NCBI GenBank assembly: GCA_013202725.1
Contig: JABMRH010000013.1
Location: 1 to 30,718 of the forward strand
DNA: 30,718 nucleotides
Direction of reading: 5' to 3'
Source of the DNA: Desulfobacteraceae bacterium
Lineage (GTDB): Bacteria > Desulfobacterota > Desulfobacteria > Desulfobacterales > ETH-SRB1
The position numbers and the translations under genes were made by a program. The notes beneath the pieces are model-generated. The model made no database searches. It was not told the origin of the DNA and saw only the letters and a list, made by a program, of their open reading frames with translations. Below, one piece after another: positions 1 to 7,968 of the stretch (its first letter is position 1; every line of letters begins with the position of its first letter).

Positions 1-1
1 T

Positions 2-346
2 ACTAGATGTGTACAATGGTTTAAGGATTATTCCGGGAAACTTTATTCAACAGAAGCGGTGTTGACGGAAGTTCTTTATCTGTTAAATTTTTCGGTTAAA
101 GCTCAAACTGCGGCCATCGATTTTGTTCTAAAATCAGTGATTGAACTGATTCCTGCCAGTGATGAGAGCTTAAAAAAAGTAAGGACTCTTAAAAAAAAAT
201 ACTCAGATCTGCCAATGGATTACACTGATGCTACAATTGTATGCCTGGCCATGGATACCGGAATACGAAATGTCGTGACTTTTGACAAAAGAGATTTCAG
301 CATTTACAGACTCAAAAAAAATCAGCCATTTGTCATTATGCCTTAA
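2..346 (+). CDS. PIN-domain protein, 5' end outside the window (VapC-like toxin/RNase)
   Basis: The frame is open from the first bases of the window, so the true start lies upstream; a GTG at 59 is an internal valine, not a convincing start. What is visible is the C-terminal part of a PIN domain. An early acidic residue lies in 'STEAVLTEVLYLL', and the typical C-terminal core 'MDYTDATIVCLA' followed by 'VVTFDKRDF' supplies the clustered aspartates that bind Mg2+/Mn2+ in PIN nucleases. PIN proteins of this size are usually VapC-type toxins that cleave RNA and pair with an antitoxin encoded just upstream; that partner would be outside the window. Family call is good; the toxin role is inferred. 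Confidence 0.7.
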   Translation, partial: TRCVQWFKDYSGKLYSTEAVLTEVLYLLNFSVKAQTAAIDFVLKSVIELIPASDESLKKVRTLKKKYSDLPMDYTDATIVCLAMDTGIRNVVTFDKRDFSIYRLKKNQPFVIMP

Positions 347-399
347 TCAGACAGACCGAATTAGGCTGTTCGCGGGAATGACGGTTAAGGGGTATGTTG

Positions 400-418
400 G
401 ACTTTTTACGACGCCATC
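400..418. repeat. Half-copy of a palindromic repeat arm
   Basis: The 19 bases gactttttacgacgccatc are the exact reverse complement of 12370-12388, the left arm of the 161-bp inverted-repeat element after metF. No partner arm is seen within 200 bp, so this looks like a decayed single end. It lies in the 129-bp gap between the PIN gene and the lipoprotein gene. Confidence 0.7.
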
Positions 419-475
419 ATAGTTTTATTTAAATTATTTCTTGCTGATTTTTGCAAAATCATTAATAATAAATTT

Positions 476-865
476 ATGATACAAAAATTTTTGATACCGA
501 CATTATTAGCCTGTTGCCTTATAATCACCGGCTGTGAATTCTTTGTTGCCGGAGTTGGCACCGGCGCTGCAGTTTACACCTATAAGTGCGGCGAATTAAA
601 AAAATCGTATCAAGCATCTCTTGATAAAACAATCATTGCCTGCACTGCGGCTTTAAAAAGCCTTAAAATAACTATCACAGACAAAACACCGGTCGGTATT
701 ACCGCAACAATTAAAGGCAAGTGCTCCGACAAAACACCGGTTAAAATAAAAATTGCAATGATAACAGACAGGATTACCGAGGTTTCCGTCCGTTCCGGCA
801 TTGTAGGAGTATGGAGCAAAAAAAGATCCGAGTTGATTCATGCCAGCATCGCTCAAAGGCTATAA
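476..865 (+). CDS. Small lipoprotein, DUF3568-like
   Basis: A 129-aa protein with a short basic N-terminus, a hydrophobic stretch (about residues 6-18) and a lipobox ending in 'LIITGC', so Cys20 would be lipidated after signal peptidase II cleavage. The segment just after it, 'VAGVGTGAAVYTYKCGELKKSY', has the Gly-rich start and tyrosine pattern of DUF3568 lipoproteins, which are common in Deltaproteobacteria and have no known function. The remaining 90 residues are a predicted alternating strand/helix region with many Lys and Thr. No strong Shine-Dalgarno is visible before the ATG. Its stop is 2 bp from the chosen tilS start, so the two are probably co-transcribed. Confidence 0.7.
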   Translation: MIQKFLIPTLLACCLIITGCEFFVAGVGTGAAVYTYKCGELKKSYQASLDKTIIACTAALKSLKITITDKTPVGITATIKGKCSDKTPVKIKIAMITDRITEVSVRSGIVGVWSKKRSELIHASIAQRL

Positions 866-867
866 CA

Positions 868-2349
868 ATGAGACCTTTGAAAAATGCTCAATTTTGTTCA
901 ACTTCTGTTGTAAAACAGACAATTGCAGCTTACAGGATGTTTCAACCCGGTGATTCTGTGCTGATATGTGTGTCAGGAGGGCCTGATTCCGTCGCTCTTC
1001 TCCATATATTGCTTTCGTTAGCTCCCGAGTTATCATGCACTCTGGGTATTACTCACCTTAATCACTGCCTCCGCAAAAAAGATTCGGATAATGACGCGGA
1101 ATTTGTTGCATCCCTTGCCAAACAGCTTAATCTGCCCTGTTATATTAAGAAAAAGGATGTTCGCAAATATCAGAAACAGCATAAACTTTCTCTGGAAGAA
1201 GCAGCCAGACATGTCCGCTATGCCTTTTATGACCAGGTTGCGGAAAAAAACGGATTCAACAAAATTGCTCTCGGCCATCATTCTGATGATAATGCGGAAC
1301 TTGTATTGATGTATTTGCTTCGAGGAAGCGGTCCTCTCGGTATTGCAGGGATACCCCCCGTAAGAAACTGCAAAAACAGTGACAGGCAGATTGTCCGACC
1401 TTTGATAAATGTGAAACGATCCGAAATCATTGATTTTATAGAGGCAAAAGAATTAAGGTACGTTTCCGACAAATCCAACAATGATATGAGGTACCTCAGG
1501 AATAGAGTGCGTCATCAATTAATCCCTTTGCTAAAAGGATCATACAATCCCAGGATAGTCGAAACCCTTAACCGTCTTTCTTTAATTATAAGATGTGAAG
1601 AAAAATGGATTGAAAATAATATAAATTCAATATTCAAAAAATCTACTATATCCATCCAGAATGATAAGATCATCCTTTCAGCGGCAAAAATCGGTGAAAT
1701 AGATCCTGCGGCGCAAAGAAGGGTGATAAGAAAAGCAATTGCCGCAGTAAAAGGGGATTTAAGGTGCATTACATTTTCTCACATAGACTCAGCAGTTAGT
1801 CTTTTGAGAAGCGGGAAGTCCTTTGCCAGCATCGATCTTCCAGACCGTATCAGGATTGGACGAAACAAAGACCTTCTTTGCTTTTCAAAAGAAAAAAAGA
1901 GGTTGCGGGACCTGAATATAAAGGCCGGCAATATTGAACCGGTTTCTTTTGAATACAGCATCATAAAACCGGGTAATAAACCTGAATCAGTATATATAAA
2001 AGAGATAGACCTGAATCTGAAATTTTCTAAAATCAATATTAAAAACCTGCCTGATATCCATTGCGCTGGACATAATATTGCTTTTTTTGATATGGTTAAT
2101 GTTTCCTTTCCTCTAATTCTTAGGTCATTTAGGCCTGGTGATTATTTCCAGCCACTTGGTATGGCAGGCACCCAAAAGGTGAAAAATTTTTTTATAAACA
2201 ATAAAATCCCAAGGCCTAAGCGATTACGATATCCGATCCTGCTTAGCAAAGGTAAAATTATCTGGGTTGTTGGTCTAAGAATTGATGATTCAGTTAAGAT
2301 TAAACCCTCAACGAGAATTGTGCTAAAGGCCGAACTTATACTTGCCTAA
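868..2349 (+). CDS. tilS: tRNA(Ile)-lysidine synthase
   Basis: TilS ligates lysine to C34 of the CAU-anticodon tRNA(Ile) using ATP, so that it reads AUA codons. The PP-loop 'SGGPDS' is at residues 36-41, followed by 'THLNHCLR' and 'LGHHSDDNAE', the usual tRNA/ATP site segments. The C-terminal TilS domain is clear in 'RSFRPGDYFQPLGMAG' and 'KVKNFFINNKIP'. At 493 aa it is a full-length bidomain enzyme. The frame is open back to 811 inside the lipoprotein gene, but the ATG at 868 has an AAAGG 8 bp upstream and gives a normal N-terminal length. This start lies within a dispersed repeat (870-889), so the first residues (MRPLKNAQ) are repeat-encoded. Confidence 0.93.
   Translation: MRPLKNAQFCSTSVVKQTIAAYRMFQPGDSVLICVSGGPDSVALLHILLSLAPELSCTLGITHLNHCLRKKDSDNDAEFVASLAKQLNLPCYIKKKDVRKYQKQHKLSLEEAARHVRYAFYDQVAEKNGFNKIALGHHSDDNAELVLMYLLRGSGPLGIAGIPPVRNCKNSDRQIVRPLINVKRSEIIDFIEAKELRYVSDKSNNDMRYLRNRVRHQLIPLLKGSYNPRIVETLNRLSLIIRCEEKWIENNINSIFKKSTISIQNDKIILSAAKIGEIDPAAQRRVIRKAIAAVKGDLRCITFSHIDSAVSLLRSGKSFASIDLPDRIRIGRNKDLLCFSKEKKRLRDLNIKAGNIEPVSFEYSIIKPGNKPESVYIKEIDLNLKFSKINIKNLPDIHCAGHNIAFFDMVNVSFPLILRSFRPGDYFQPLGMAGTQKVKNFFINNKIPRPKRLRYPILLSKGKIIWVVGLRIDDSVKIKPSTRIVLKAELILA
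870..889 (+). repeat. Dispersed 20-bp repeat, copy 1
   Basis: This is one of four copies of a sequence with consensus gagacctttgnaaaangcnc. The others are at 6048-6067 (+), 22182-22201 (-) and 30626-30645 (+). This copy overlaps the tilS start codon. A degenerate fifth copy may lie at 2389-2409. The shape resembles a conserved transposon end, but no transposase flanks it. Confidence 0.6.
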
Positions 2350-2452
2350 TTAACAATAATGATTAATATTTATGCGAGCCGGCGATTTGAGGCTTTGAAA
2401 AACGTTCTCTTTTGCTCAATTAAAAAATAGTCTTTTATGGAGGTATTATCTT

Positions 2453-4270
2453 TTGAACCCATTTTATAAAAATCTTGCTTTATGGATAGTCATCACTTTG
2501 ATGATGGTAATGCTATATAATCTTTTCAACCAGCAGCGCATACCTGAAACTAAGATCACTTACACGGATTTTCTTGCCATGGTGGAAAATGAAAGGGTGT
2601 CTGAGGTGGTGATACAGGGCCAGGAACTCTCTGTCACAGATATAAACCGCAATCGCTTTAAGGTATTTGCGCCCCAGGATGCCGATCTTATCAAGATTCT
2701 CAGGCAAAAAGGAGTGTCTATCAATGCAAAACCGCCATCCGAGTCACCCTGGTATATATCTATTTTTGTTTCATGGCTTCCCATGATTGTTCTCATAGGG
2801 ATATGGATATTTTTTATGCGTCAAATGCAGGCTGGAGGGGGTAAGGCGCTTTCATTTGGCAAGAGTCGCGCGCGGCTGCAATCTGACAAGTCAACAAAAG
2901 TAACATTTGACGATGTTGCGGGAATCGACGAGGCAAAGGAAGAGCTTGGTGAAATTATTGAGTTCCTGAAAGAGCCTAAAAAGTTTACACGTCTTGGAGG
3001 ACGAATACCCAAAGGGGTTCTTCTGATGGGACCTCCAGGCACAGGAAAAACTCTTCTTGCACGCGCGATTGCAGGTGAAGCAGATGTTCCTTTCTTTAGC
3101 ATCAGCGGCTCAGATTTTGTAGAAATGTTTGTCGGTGTAGGAGCGTCACGCGTAAGAGACCTTTTTGTTCAGGGCAAAAAGAACGCCCCCTGTATCATAT
3201 TCATTGACGAACTCGATGCTGTAGGAAGGCATAGGGGGGCCGGTCTCGGAGGGGGGCATGACGAAAGGGAACAGACCTTAAACCAGCTTCTTGTAGAAAT
3301 GGACGGATTTGAATCAAATGAAGGCGTTATCATGATATCTGCCACAAACCGGCCTGATGTGCTTGATCCTGCTCTTTTGCGTCCCGGCCGTTTCGACCGT
3401 CAGGTAGTTGTTTCGCTGCCTGATATAAAGGGCCGTGAAGAAATTCTTAAGGTTCACATGAAAAAAACACCTGTTGCGCCCGATGTCGATCCGCTTGTTA
3501 TTGCAAAGGGAACACCTGGATTCTCCGGCGCAGACCTTGAAAATCTTGTCAACGAAGCAGCCCTTCTTGGCGCCAAAAGAAACAAAGAAAAAATTGATAT
3601 GGCCGACCTGGAAGATGCAAAGGATAAGGTTTACATGGGGCTGGAGCGCAAGTCAAAAGTCGTTAAGGAGGAGGATAGAAAAGTCACAGCGTATCACGAA
3701 GGAGGGCATGCCCTTGTTGCCCGTCTGTTACCCAATACAGATGTGATTAACAAGATAACCATTATACCAAGAGGTCTGGCAGCAGGTATCACATGGTTCT
3801 TGCCTGAAGAAAGGGATTTCAGATTTAAAGACCAGCTTGAAAGTGAGCTCTCGGTTGCCTTTGGAGGACGGGTAGCCGAAGAAATTGTTTTTGACCGGAT
3901 CAGCACCGGCGCGGCAAATGATATCAGACAGGCAACCGAACTCGCCCAAAAGATGGTGCGTTCCTGGGGCATGAGTGAAGAGCTTGGTCCGCTTTCCTAT
4001 GCAAAGGGGGAAGAACAAATCTTTCTTGGCCGGGAAATATCTCAGCACAGGGATTACTCTGAAGAAACAGCGAAAAAAATAGACCAGGAGATAACCAACC
4101 TGATCAATAAAGCATATAACCAGGCCGGCAATGTATTAAAGGAACATATAGACATTTTACATAAACTGGCGGAACTTCTACTTGAAAAGGAAACAGTCAA
4201 GGGATCTGAGCTTGATGAACTCATACACTCCATGAAGCCGAAATTTAAGCTGCCGTCTGATAAGCCCTAA
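2453..4270 (+). CDS. ftsH: ATP-dependent zinc metalloprotease FtsH
   Basis: A membrane-anchored AAA+ protease that degrades misfolded membrane proteins and selected cytoplasmic regulators. Order of parts: TM1 (about residues 7-25), a periplasmic FtsH_ext region, TM2 (about 103-122), an AAA+ module with Walker A 'GPPGTGKT' (about 192-199), Walker B 'IIFIDELDAVG', second region of homology 'ATNRPDVLDPALLRPGRFDR', and the zinc site HEGGH (about 415-419) with the later ligand in 'ANDIRQAT'. At 605 aa it is normal for the family. The start is TTG; GGAGG at 2439-2443 sits 9 bp upstream and decides it. folP follows after 10 bp, the tilS-ftsH-folP order common in Deltaproteobacteria. Confidence 0.97.
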   Translation: MNPFYKNLALWIVITLMMVMLYNLFNQQRIPETKITYTDFLAMVENERVSEVVIQGQELSVTDINRNRFKVFAPQDADLIKILRQKGVSINAKPPSESPWYISIFVSWLPMIVLIGIWIFFMRQMQAGGGKALSFGKSRARLQSDKSTKVTFDDVAGIDEAKEELGEIIEFLKEPKKFTRLGGRIPKGVLLMGPPGTGKTLLARAIAGEADVPFFSISGSDFVEMFVGVGASRVRDLFVQGKKNAPCIIFIDELDAVGRHRGAGLGGGHDEREQTLNQLLVEMDGFESNEGVIMISATNRPDVLDPALLRPGRFDRQVVVSLPDIKGREEILKVHMKKTPVAPDVDPLVIAKGTPGFSGADLENLVNEAALLGAKRNKEKIDMADLEDAKDKVYMGLERKSKVVKEEDRKVTAYHEGGHALVARLLPNTDVINKITIIPRGLAAGITWFLPEERDFRFKDQLESELSVAFGGRVAEEIVFDRISTGAANDIRQATELAQKMVRSWGMSEELGPLSYAKGEEQIFLGREISQHRDYSEETAKKIDQEITNLINKAYNQAGNVLKEHIDILHKLAELLLEKETVKGSELDELIHSMKPKFKLPSDKP

Positions 4271-4280
4271 GATAAAGAAA

Positions 4281-5153
4281 ATGAAAACATATAATATTTC
4301 GTGCGGAAGGCACACGTTATCTTTTGGCATGCGCACCATGATAATGGGTATTTTGAATGTTACACCTGATTCGTTTTCAGACGGAGGCAGCTTTTTTACA
4401 ATTGATGCTGCTGTTGCTCATGGAGAAAAACTTGTTGAAGACGGAGCCGATATTATTGATGTCGGAGGGGAGTCCACCCGGCCCTTTTCCGATGCGGTTT
4501 CTGTTGAGGAGGAAGCACGGCGAGTCGTGCCTGTTATTGAAAAACTCTCAAAACGTATTTCAATACCGATTTCCATTGATACAATAAAGGCATCTGTTGC
4601 CAAACAGGCCATTGAAGCCGGCGCTTCCATAATAAATGATATCGGAGCGTTGCGCACTGACAATAACATGGCGGCTGTTGCCGCCAAATACGGGGTTCCG
4701 GTTGTTTTGATGCATATGAAAGGAAACCCTAAAACAATGCAGGTGGCGCCTGTTTATGATGATCTTATCAATGAAATCAAAAAGTTTCTCAAAAATGCAG
4801 TCAACATGGCTGAAAAAAACGGGATTTCAAGATCAAAAATCATTATTGATCCTGGAATCGGTTTTGGTAAGACAGTTGAACATAATCTGCTTTTAATTAA
4901 GCATCTGCATGAATTTACAAGTCTGGATGCGCCTATTCTTATAGGACCTTCAAGAAAATCATTTATTAGAAACATCCTTTTTCACAAACCTTCCAGGGAT
5001 ATCAAGGCTGATATACCCGCGTTGGAAACCGGCACCCAGGCAGTGGTTGTGGCTGCGGTTTTACATGGAGCCCATATTGTCCGTGTCCATGATGTTGCCG
5101 GAACATATAAGACAATAAAGATCGTTGATGCTATTAAAAATGTACGAATTTGA
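4281..5153 (+). CDS. folP: Dihydropteroate synthase
   Basis: Joins 4-aminobenzoate to 6-hydroxymethyl-dihydropterin diphosphate in folate synthesis. Both signatures are present: 'MGILNVTPDSFSDGG' near residue 22 and 'IIDVGGESTRPF' near 60. Further family segments are 'SIDTIKASVA', 'INDI', 'VVLMHMKG', 'IIDPGIGFGKT' and 'LIGPSRKSF'. At 290 aa it is slightly longer than the typical 270-280. The ATG is 10 bp after the ftsH stop, so translation is probably coupled; only a weak purine stretch precedes it. Folate supply is relevant to the C1 enzymes further along, though that link is only thematic. Confidence 0.96.
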   Translation: MKTYNISCGRHTLSFGMRTMIMGILNVTPDSFSDGGSFFTIDAAVAHGEKLVEDGADIIDVGGESTRPFSDAVSVEEEARRVVPVIEKLSKRISIPISIDTIKASVAKQAIEAGASIINDIGALRTDNNMAAVAAKYGVPVVLMHMKGNPKTMQVAPVYDDLINEIKKFLKNAVNMAEKNGISRSKIIIDPGIGFGKTVEHNLLLIKHLHEFTSLDAPILIGPSRKSFIRNILFHKPSRDIKADIPALETGTQAVVVAAVLHGAHIVRVHDVAGTYKTIKIVDAIKNVRI

Positions 5154-5161
5154 TTTTTCAT

Positions 5162-5248
5162 TTACCGCAAAGCCGCAGAGGACGCAAAGAAATTTTTTTT
5201 AAAACAAAAAACCCTTAATCTCAGCGTTCTTTGCGGCTCTGCGGTGAA
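5162..5248. repeat. Imperfect inverted repeat (CCGCAAAGCCGC family)
   Basis: The left arm 5162-5189 (ttaccgcaaagccgcagagg...) pairs imperfectly with the right arm 5221-5248 (...ttgcggctctgcggtgaa) around an A/T-rich loop containing T8 and an A-run. The same family recurs near 23511-23540. It fills the folP-coaX gap and could act as a transcript hairpin, but it is better explained as a dispersed palindromic repeat. Confidence 0.75.
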
Positions 5249-5278
5249 CTATTACGATTTTTTATGGATAGTTAATAT

Positions 5279-6049
5279 ATGCTTTTAGTTATAGATATTG
5301 GAAATACAAACATTGTAATGGGCATTTACGATGGCGCTCATCTTCTAAAAGACTGGCGGATTCGCTCAGAAAGAAATACTACGGAAGATGAGTTCAACCT
5401 TCTTGTGTCCAATCTTTTTGCGGCAAGCAATATTAACACTAATGAGATAGATAAAATAATAATCTCCTGCGTGGTTCCACAAATGGTGACTATTCTGGAT
5501 TCATTCTGCCATAAATACTTAGGACACGCTCCATACTGGGTAGATGCAAAATCGGCCGCCGGAATGCCGATCCTTTACAGCAATCCGGCAGAGGTTGGCG
5601 CGGACAGGATTGTAAATGCTGTTGCAGGTTTTCACAAATATAAAACCAGCCTTGTTGTAGTGGATTTCGGCACGGCCACAACCTTTGATGCTATCTCAGC
5701 AAAGGGTGAATATCTTGGCGGCGCAATCAGCCCGGGAATTATGATTTCTTCTGAGGCTCTGTTTAAAAAAGCATCCAAACTGCCCAGAGTGGAAATTCTT
5801 AAGCCTCCTGAAAGGGTAATCGGTAAAGATACGGCGAGCAGCATGAAATCCGGTATTATTTATGGACATGCCGGCCTTGTGGATGGAATTGTCATGCGGA
5901 TGAAAAAAGAGATGGGAACCAACCCCCAAATAATTGCCACAGGGGGACTGGCCGAAATCATGGCCGAAGTCTGCGAGAGCATCGACCTGGTAGATACTTC
6001 CCTGACTCTGGAAGGATTGCGCATCATCTATGAAAAAATAAAAAACTGA
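5279..6049 (+). CDS. coaX: Type III pantothenate kinase
   Basis: Phosphorylates pantothenate, the first step of coenzyme A synthesis; the type III enzyme needs a monovalent cation and is not feedback-inhibited by CoA. Visible family motifs are the N-terminal phosphate loop 'DIGNTNIVMGIYDG', the pantothenate-site 'GADRIVNAVAGF', 'VVVDFGTATTFDAIS', and the C-terminal 'IIATGGLA'. At 256 aa it is full length. No strong Shine-Dalgarno precedes the ATG. Its TGA stop (6047-6049) overlaps the first bases of repeat copy 2. The next gene is convergent. Confidence 0.95.
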   Translation: MLLVIDIGNTNIVMGIYDGAHLLKDWRIRSERNTTEDEFNLLVSNLFAASNINTNEIDKIIISCVVPQMVTILDSFCHKYLGHAPYWVDAKSAAGMPILYSNPAEVGADRIVNAVAGFHKYKTSLVVVDFGTATTFDAISAKGEYLGGAISPGIMISSEALFKKASKLPRVEILKPPERVIGKDTASSMKSGIIYGHAGLVDGIVMRMKKEMGTNPQIIATGGLAEIMAEVCESIDLVDTSLTLEGLRIIYEKIKN

Positions 6050-6067
6050 GACCTTTGTAAAATGCCC
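6048..6067 (+). repeat. Dispersed 20-bp repeat, copy 2
   Basis: gagacctttgtaaaatgccc, same family as 870-889. It overlaps the coaX stop codon and lies in the 25-bp gap to the convergent zinc-finger gene. Confidence 0.6.
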
Positions 6068-6074
6068 CGGCTGA

Positions 6075-6767
6075 TTACACCTTCCCTGTTTTAACAAGCG
6101 CATCCTTGAAAACGCGGTAAAAAGCCGCATTGTCGGACAGTCCACTTTTGATAATTTTTCCTATTTCATCTATGTTTTTTGTATTGACAACAATATTGAC
6201 GCTCTTGTTAAAGGCTGCCATGTTATCCATGGTGCGAAATCGGTTGTTAACAAGAACCACAAAGATTTTTCGTCGTATGACCATAGAAAGCCGTTCCAGA
6301 TACTTCATGACATTGTTTTCGTCCGGGTCTTTGGAGCTAAATACTTCGTTTAATATCACCAGATCAAAGACATGAAAGCGCATCTGCTTGAGGGACTCTC
6401 TATCAGACTCAGGTTCAGTAACATTATATTCCATGTTTTCCAGAGCCAGCCTGATTTTGCTTTTAACAGCCGAATCCGGTTCACATAGAAGGGCTGTCTT
6501 TGCTCCCTCTTCCAGAAAATCAAAAGGTTTTTCCGAGGCATCATAAGTACCGGAGTCTACTTCGTCTATAATGGTCTTTTTTGTGGCTGGTTCTGCTGTG
6601 GCCGATGGCTGCGGCTTCTCTTTAGATGGTGGAGAAACATCCTGGCGTGTATCGACGGAAATTTTGCTTTTGCATTTTGGACATGAAAGTGTGAAAATTT
6701 GACTTTCGGGAACCTTTTCGTCCGGAATTTTAAACTTGCTTTTGCATTGTTTGCAAACAATATCCAT
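6075..6767 (-). CDS. MJ0042-type zinc finger fused to a receiver-like domain lacking the phospho-acceptor Asp
   Basis: The N-terminus has two CxxC pairs (Cys5/Cys8 and Cys29/Cys32) with the 'FKIPDEKVP' spacer, which matches the MJ0042 zinc-finger family. A low-complexity linker (about 40-88) follows, then a CheY-like fold: 'TALLCEPDSAVKSKIRLAL' provides the acidic pocket region. The strand that normally ends in the phosphorylated Asp reads 'FDLVILNEVF', so position 140 is Asn. The Lys of the usual 'KP' switch motif is also not evident. It is probably a non-phosphorylated adaptor. It is the last gene of the pilT operon (2 bp after the pilU-like stop, GGA upstream of the ATG), so a role in type IV pilus motility control is likely but inferred. 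Confidence 0.7.
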   Translation of the reverse strand: MDIVCKQCKSKFKIPDEKVPESQIFTLSCPKCKSKISVDTRQDVSPPSKEKPQPSATAEPATKKTIIDEVDSGTYDASEKPFDFLEEGAKTALLCEPDSAVKSKIRLALENMEYNVTEPESDRESLKQMRFHVFDLVILNEVFSSKDPDENNVMKYLERLSMVIRRKIFVVLVNNRFRTMDNMAAFNKSVNIVVNTKNIDEIGKIIKSGLSDNAAFYRVFKDALVKTGKV

Positions 6768-6769
6768 TA

Positions 6770-7939
6770 TTATTTCCTCGTCTTTCCGTAATCATTATCA
6801 ACCTTCAGGTCTTCGATATCTGTGGTAGCCTCTCCGCGGCCGCTCTTGACCGAATCGATTCCACGGCCCATAATTCCTTTGCGTGAAGCATAGGCCATAG
6901 CTGTTTCTTGGGTGATCAAGCCTTTTTCATACAGATCCACAATATAGTCGTCAAATGTTATCATGTCAAAGGCCTTTCCAGCGCCGATTATTTCATAAAA
7001 GGTTTTGCCCTCTGATTCTCCATTCATAATCGTATCTTTTATCCGTAGATTGGTTCCCATGATTTCAAAGGCGGCCACACGTCCCCCGCCAATCTTGGGA
7101 AGAAGCCTCTGGCATACAATCCAGCGGACAGTATCGGAAAGCCGGATGCGAATCTGGTTTTCCTCCTCTGTGTTGAACATGCCGAGGATACGGTTGATTG
7201 TCTGTCCCGCGTCTACGGTGTGGAGAGTGCTTAAGACCAGATGGCCTGTTTCGGCAGCACTAAGGCCGATATCGACTGTTTCTCTGTCACGCATCTCGCC
7301 GACCAGAATTACCTTGGGAGCCTGGCGGAGGGCGGCTCTGAGGCCGCCGGCAAAGGTGTTAAAATCGTTTCCCATCTCCCGCTGGTTGAAGGTGGCCTTT
7401 TTTTGCGGATGCTGATATTCCACTGGGTCTTCAAGGGTCACAACATGAACCGATTTAGTTTCGTTGATTTCATTGAGAACCGCTGCAAGGGAGGTTGTTT
7501 TTCCAGACCCTGTCGAGCCTGTAACCAGGATAATCCCGTTTTTCTCCAGGGCCATTTTTTCAAATGCCTTGGGAAGATTTAGTTTCTGGCGTGTGGGAAT
7601 TTTGGATTCCAGTTTTCGCAAAATAATCGAATAGTTGCTCATCTGAGAAAAGATATTTACTCTGAAACGCGCCTTGCCGTGGAGTTCGTATGACAAATCG
7701 CACGAACCCTCTGTTAGAAGTGTATCAGTAAGGCGATGGTCCTGATTAATCAGATTAAGAGCAAAGATTTCGGTTTGAAACGGTGTGAGTTTGTGAAAAG
7801 GAGGGTCTATTTCAACAGGGATAAGCTGGCCGGAACTCTCTACCTGAAACGACTTGCCGACAGTTATGTTAAGATCGGAAATATTGTTGCCGGCATCAAG
7901 CATTCTTGTCAATAGATAATCAATTTCCTGCTTTTTCAT
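6770..7939 (-). CDS. PilT/PilU-family twitching-motility ATPase
   Basis: A hexameric secretion-type ATPase for type IV pilus retraction, at the cytoplasmic face of the inner membrane. Seen: Walker A 'GSTGSGKTT', Asp-box 'TLEDPVEYQH', Walker B 'VILVGEMRDRET', and His-box 'GHLVLSTLHT'. The N-terminal PAS-like half is more diverged than that of the neighbouring pilT. The C-terminal ~40 residues (after 'GLITQETAMAYAS') are a charged tail like that of PilU-type paralogues. At 389 aa it is longer than PilT (about 345-360). GGAG lies 9 bp before the ATG. It is 29 bp downstream of pilT. PilU-like is preferred to PilT because it is the accessory second copy. Confidence 0.85.
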   Translation of the reverse strand: MKKQEIDYLLTRMLDAGNNISDLNITVGKSFQVESSGQLIPVEIDPPFHKLTPFQTEIFALNLINQDHRLTDTLLTEGSCDLSYELHGKARFRVNIFSQMSNYSIILRKLESKIPTRQKLNLPKAFEKMALEKNGIILVTGSTGSGKTTSLAAVLNEINETKSVHVVTLEDPVEYQHPQKKATFNQREMGNDFNTFAGGLRAALRQAPKVILVGEMRDRETVDIGLSAAETGHLVLSTLHTVDAGQTINRILGMFNTEEENQIRIRLSDTVRWIVCQRLLPKIGGGRVAAFEIMGTNLRIKDTIMNGESEGKTFYEIIGAGKAFDMITFDDYIVDLYEKGLITQETAMAYASRKGIMGRGIDSVKSGRGEATTDIEDLKVDNDYGKTRK

Positions 7940-7968
7940 GATATAATCTCCACTTTTCCACTTAGATA

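Noticed and set aside
5696..6145. 149-codon minus-strand frame opposite coaX
   Set aside because: It overlaps coaX entirely in antisense and crosses into the 3' end of the zinc-finger gene; no domain similarity.
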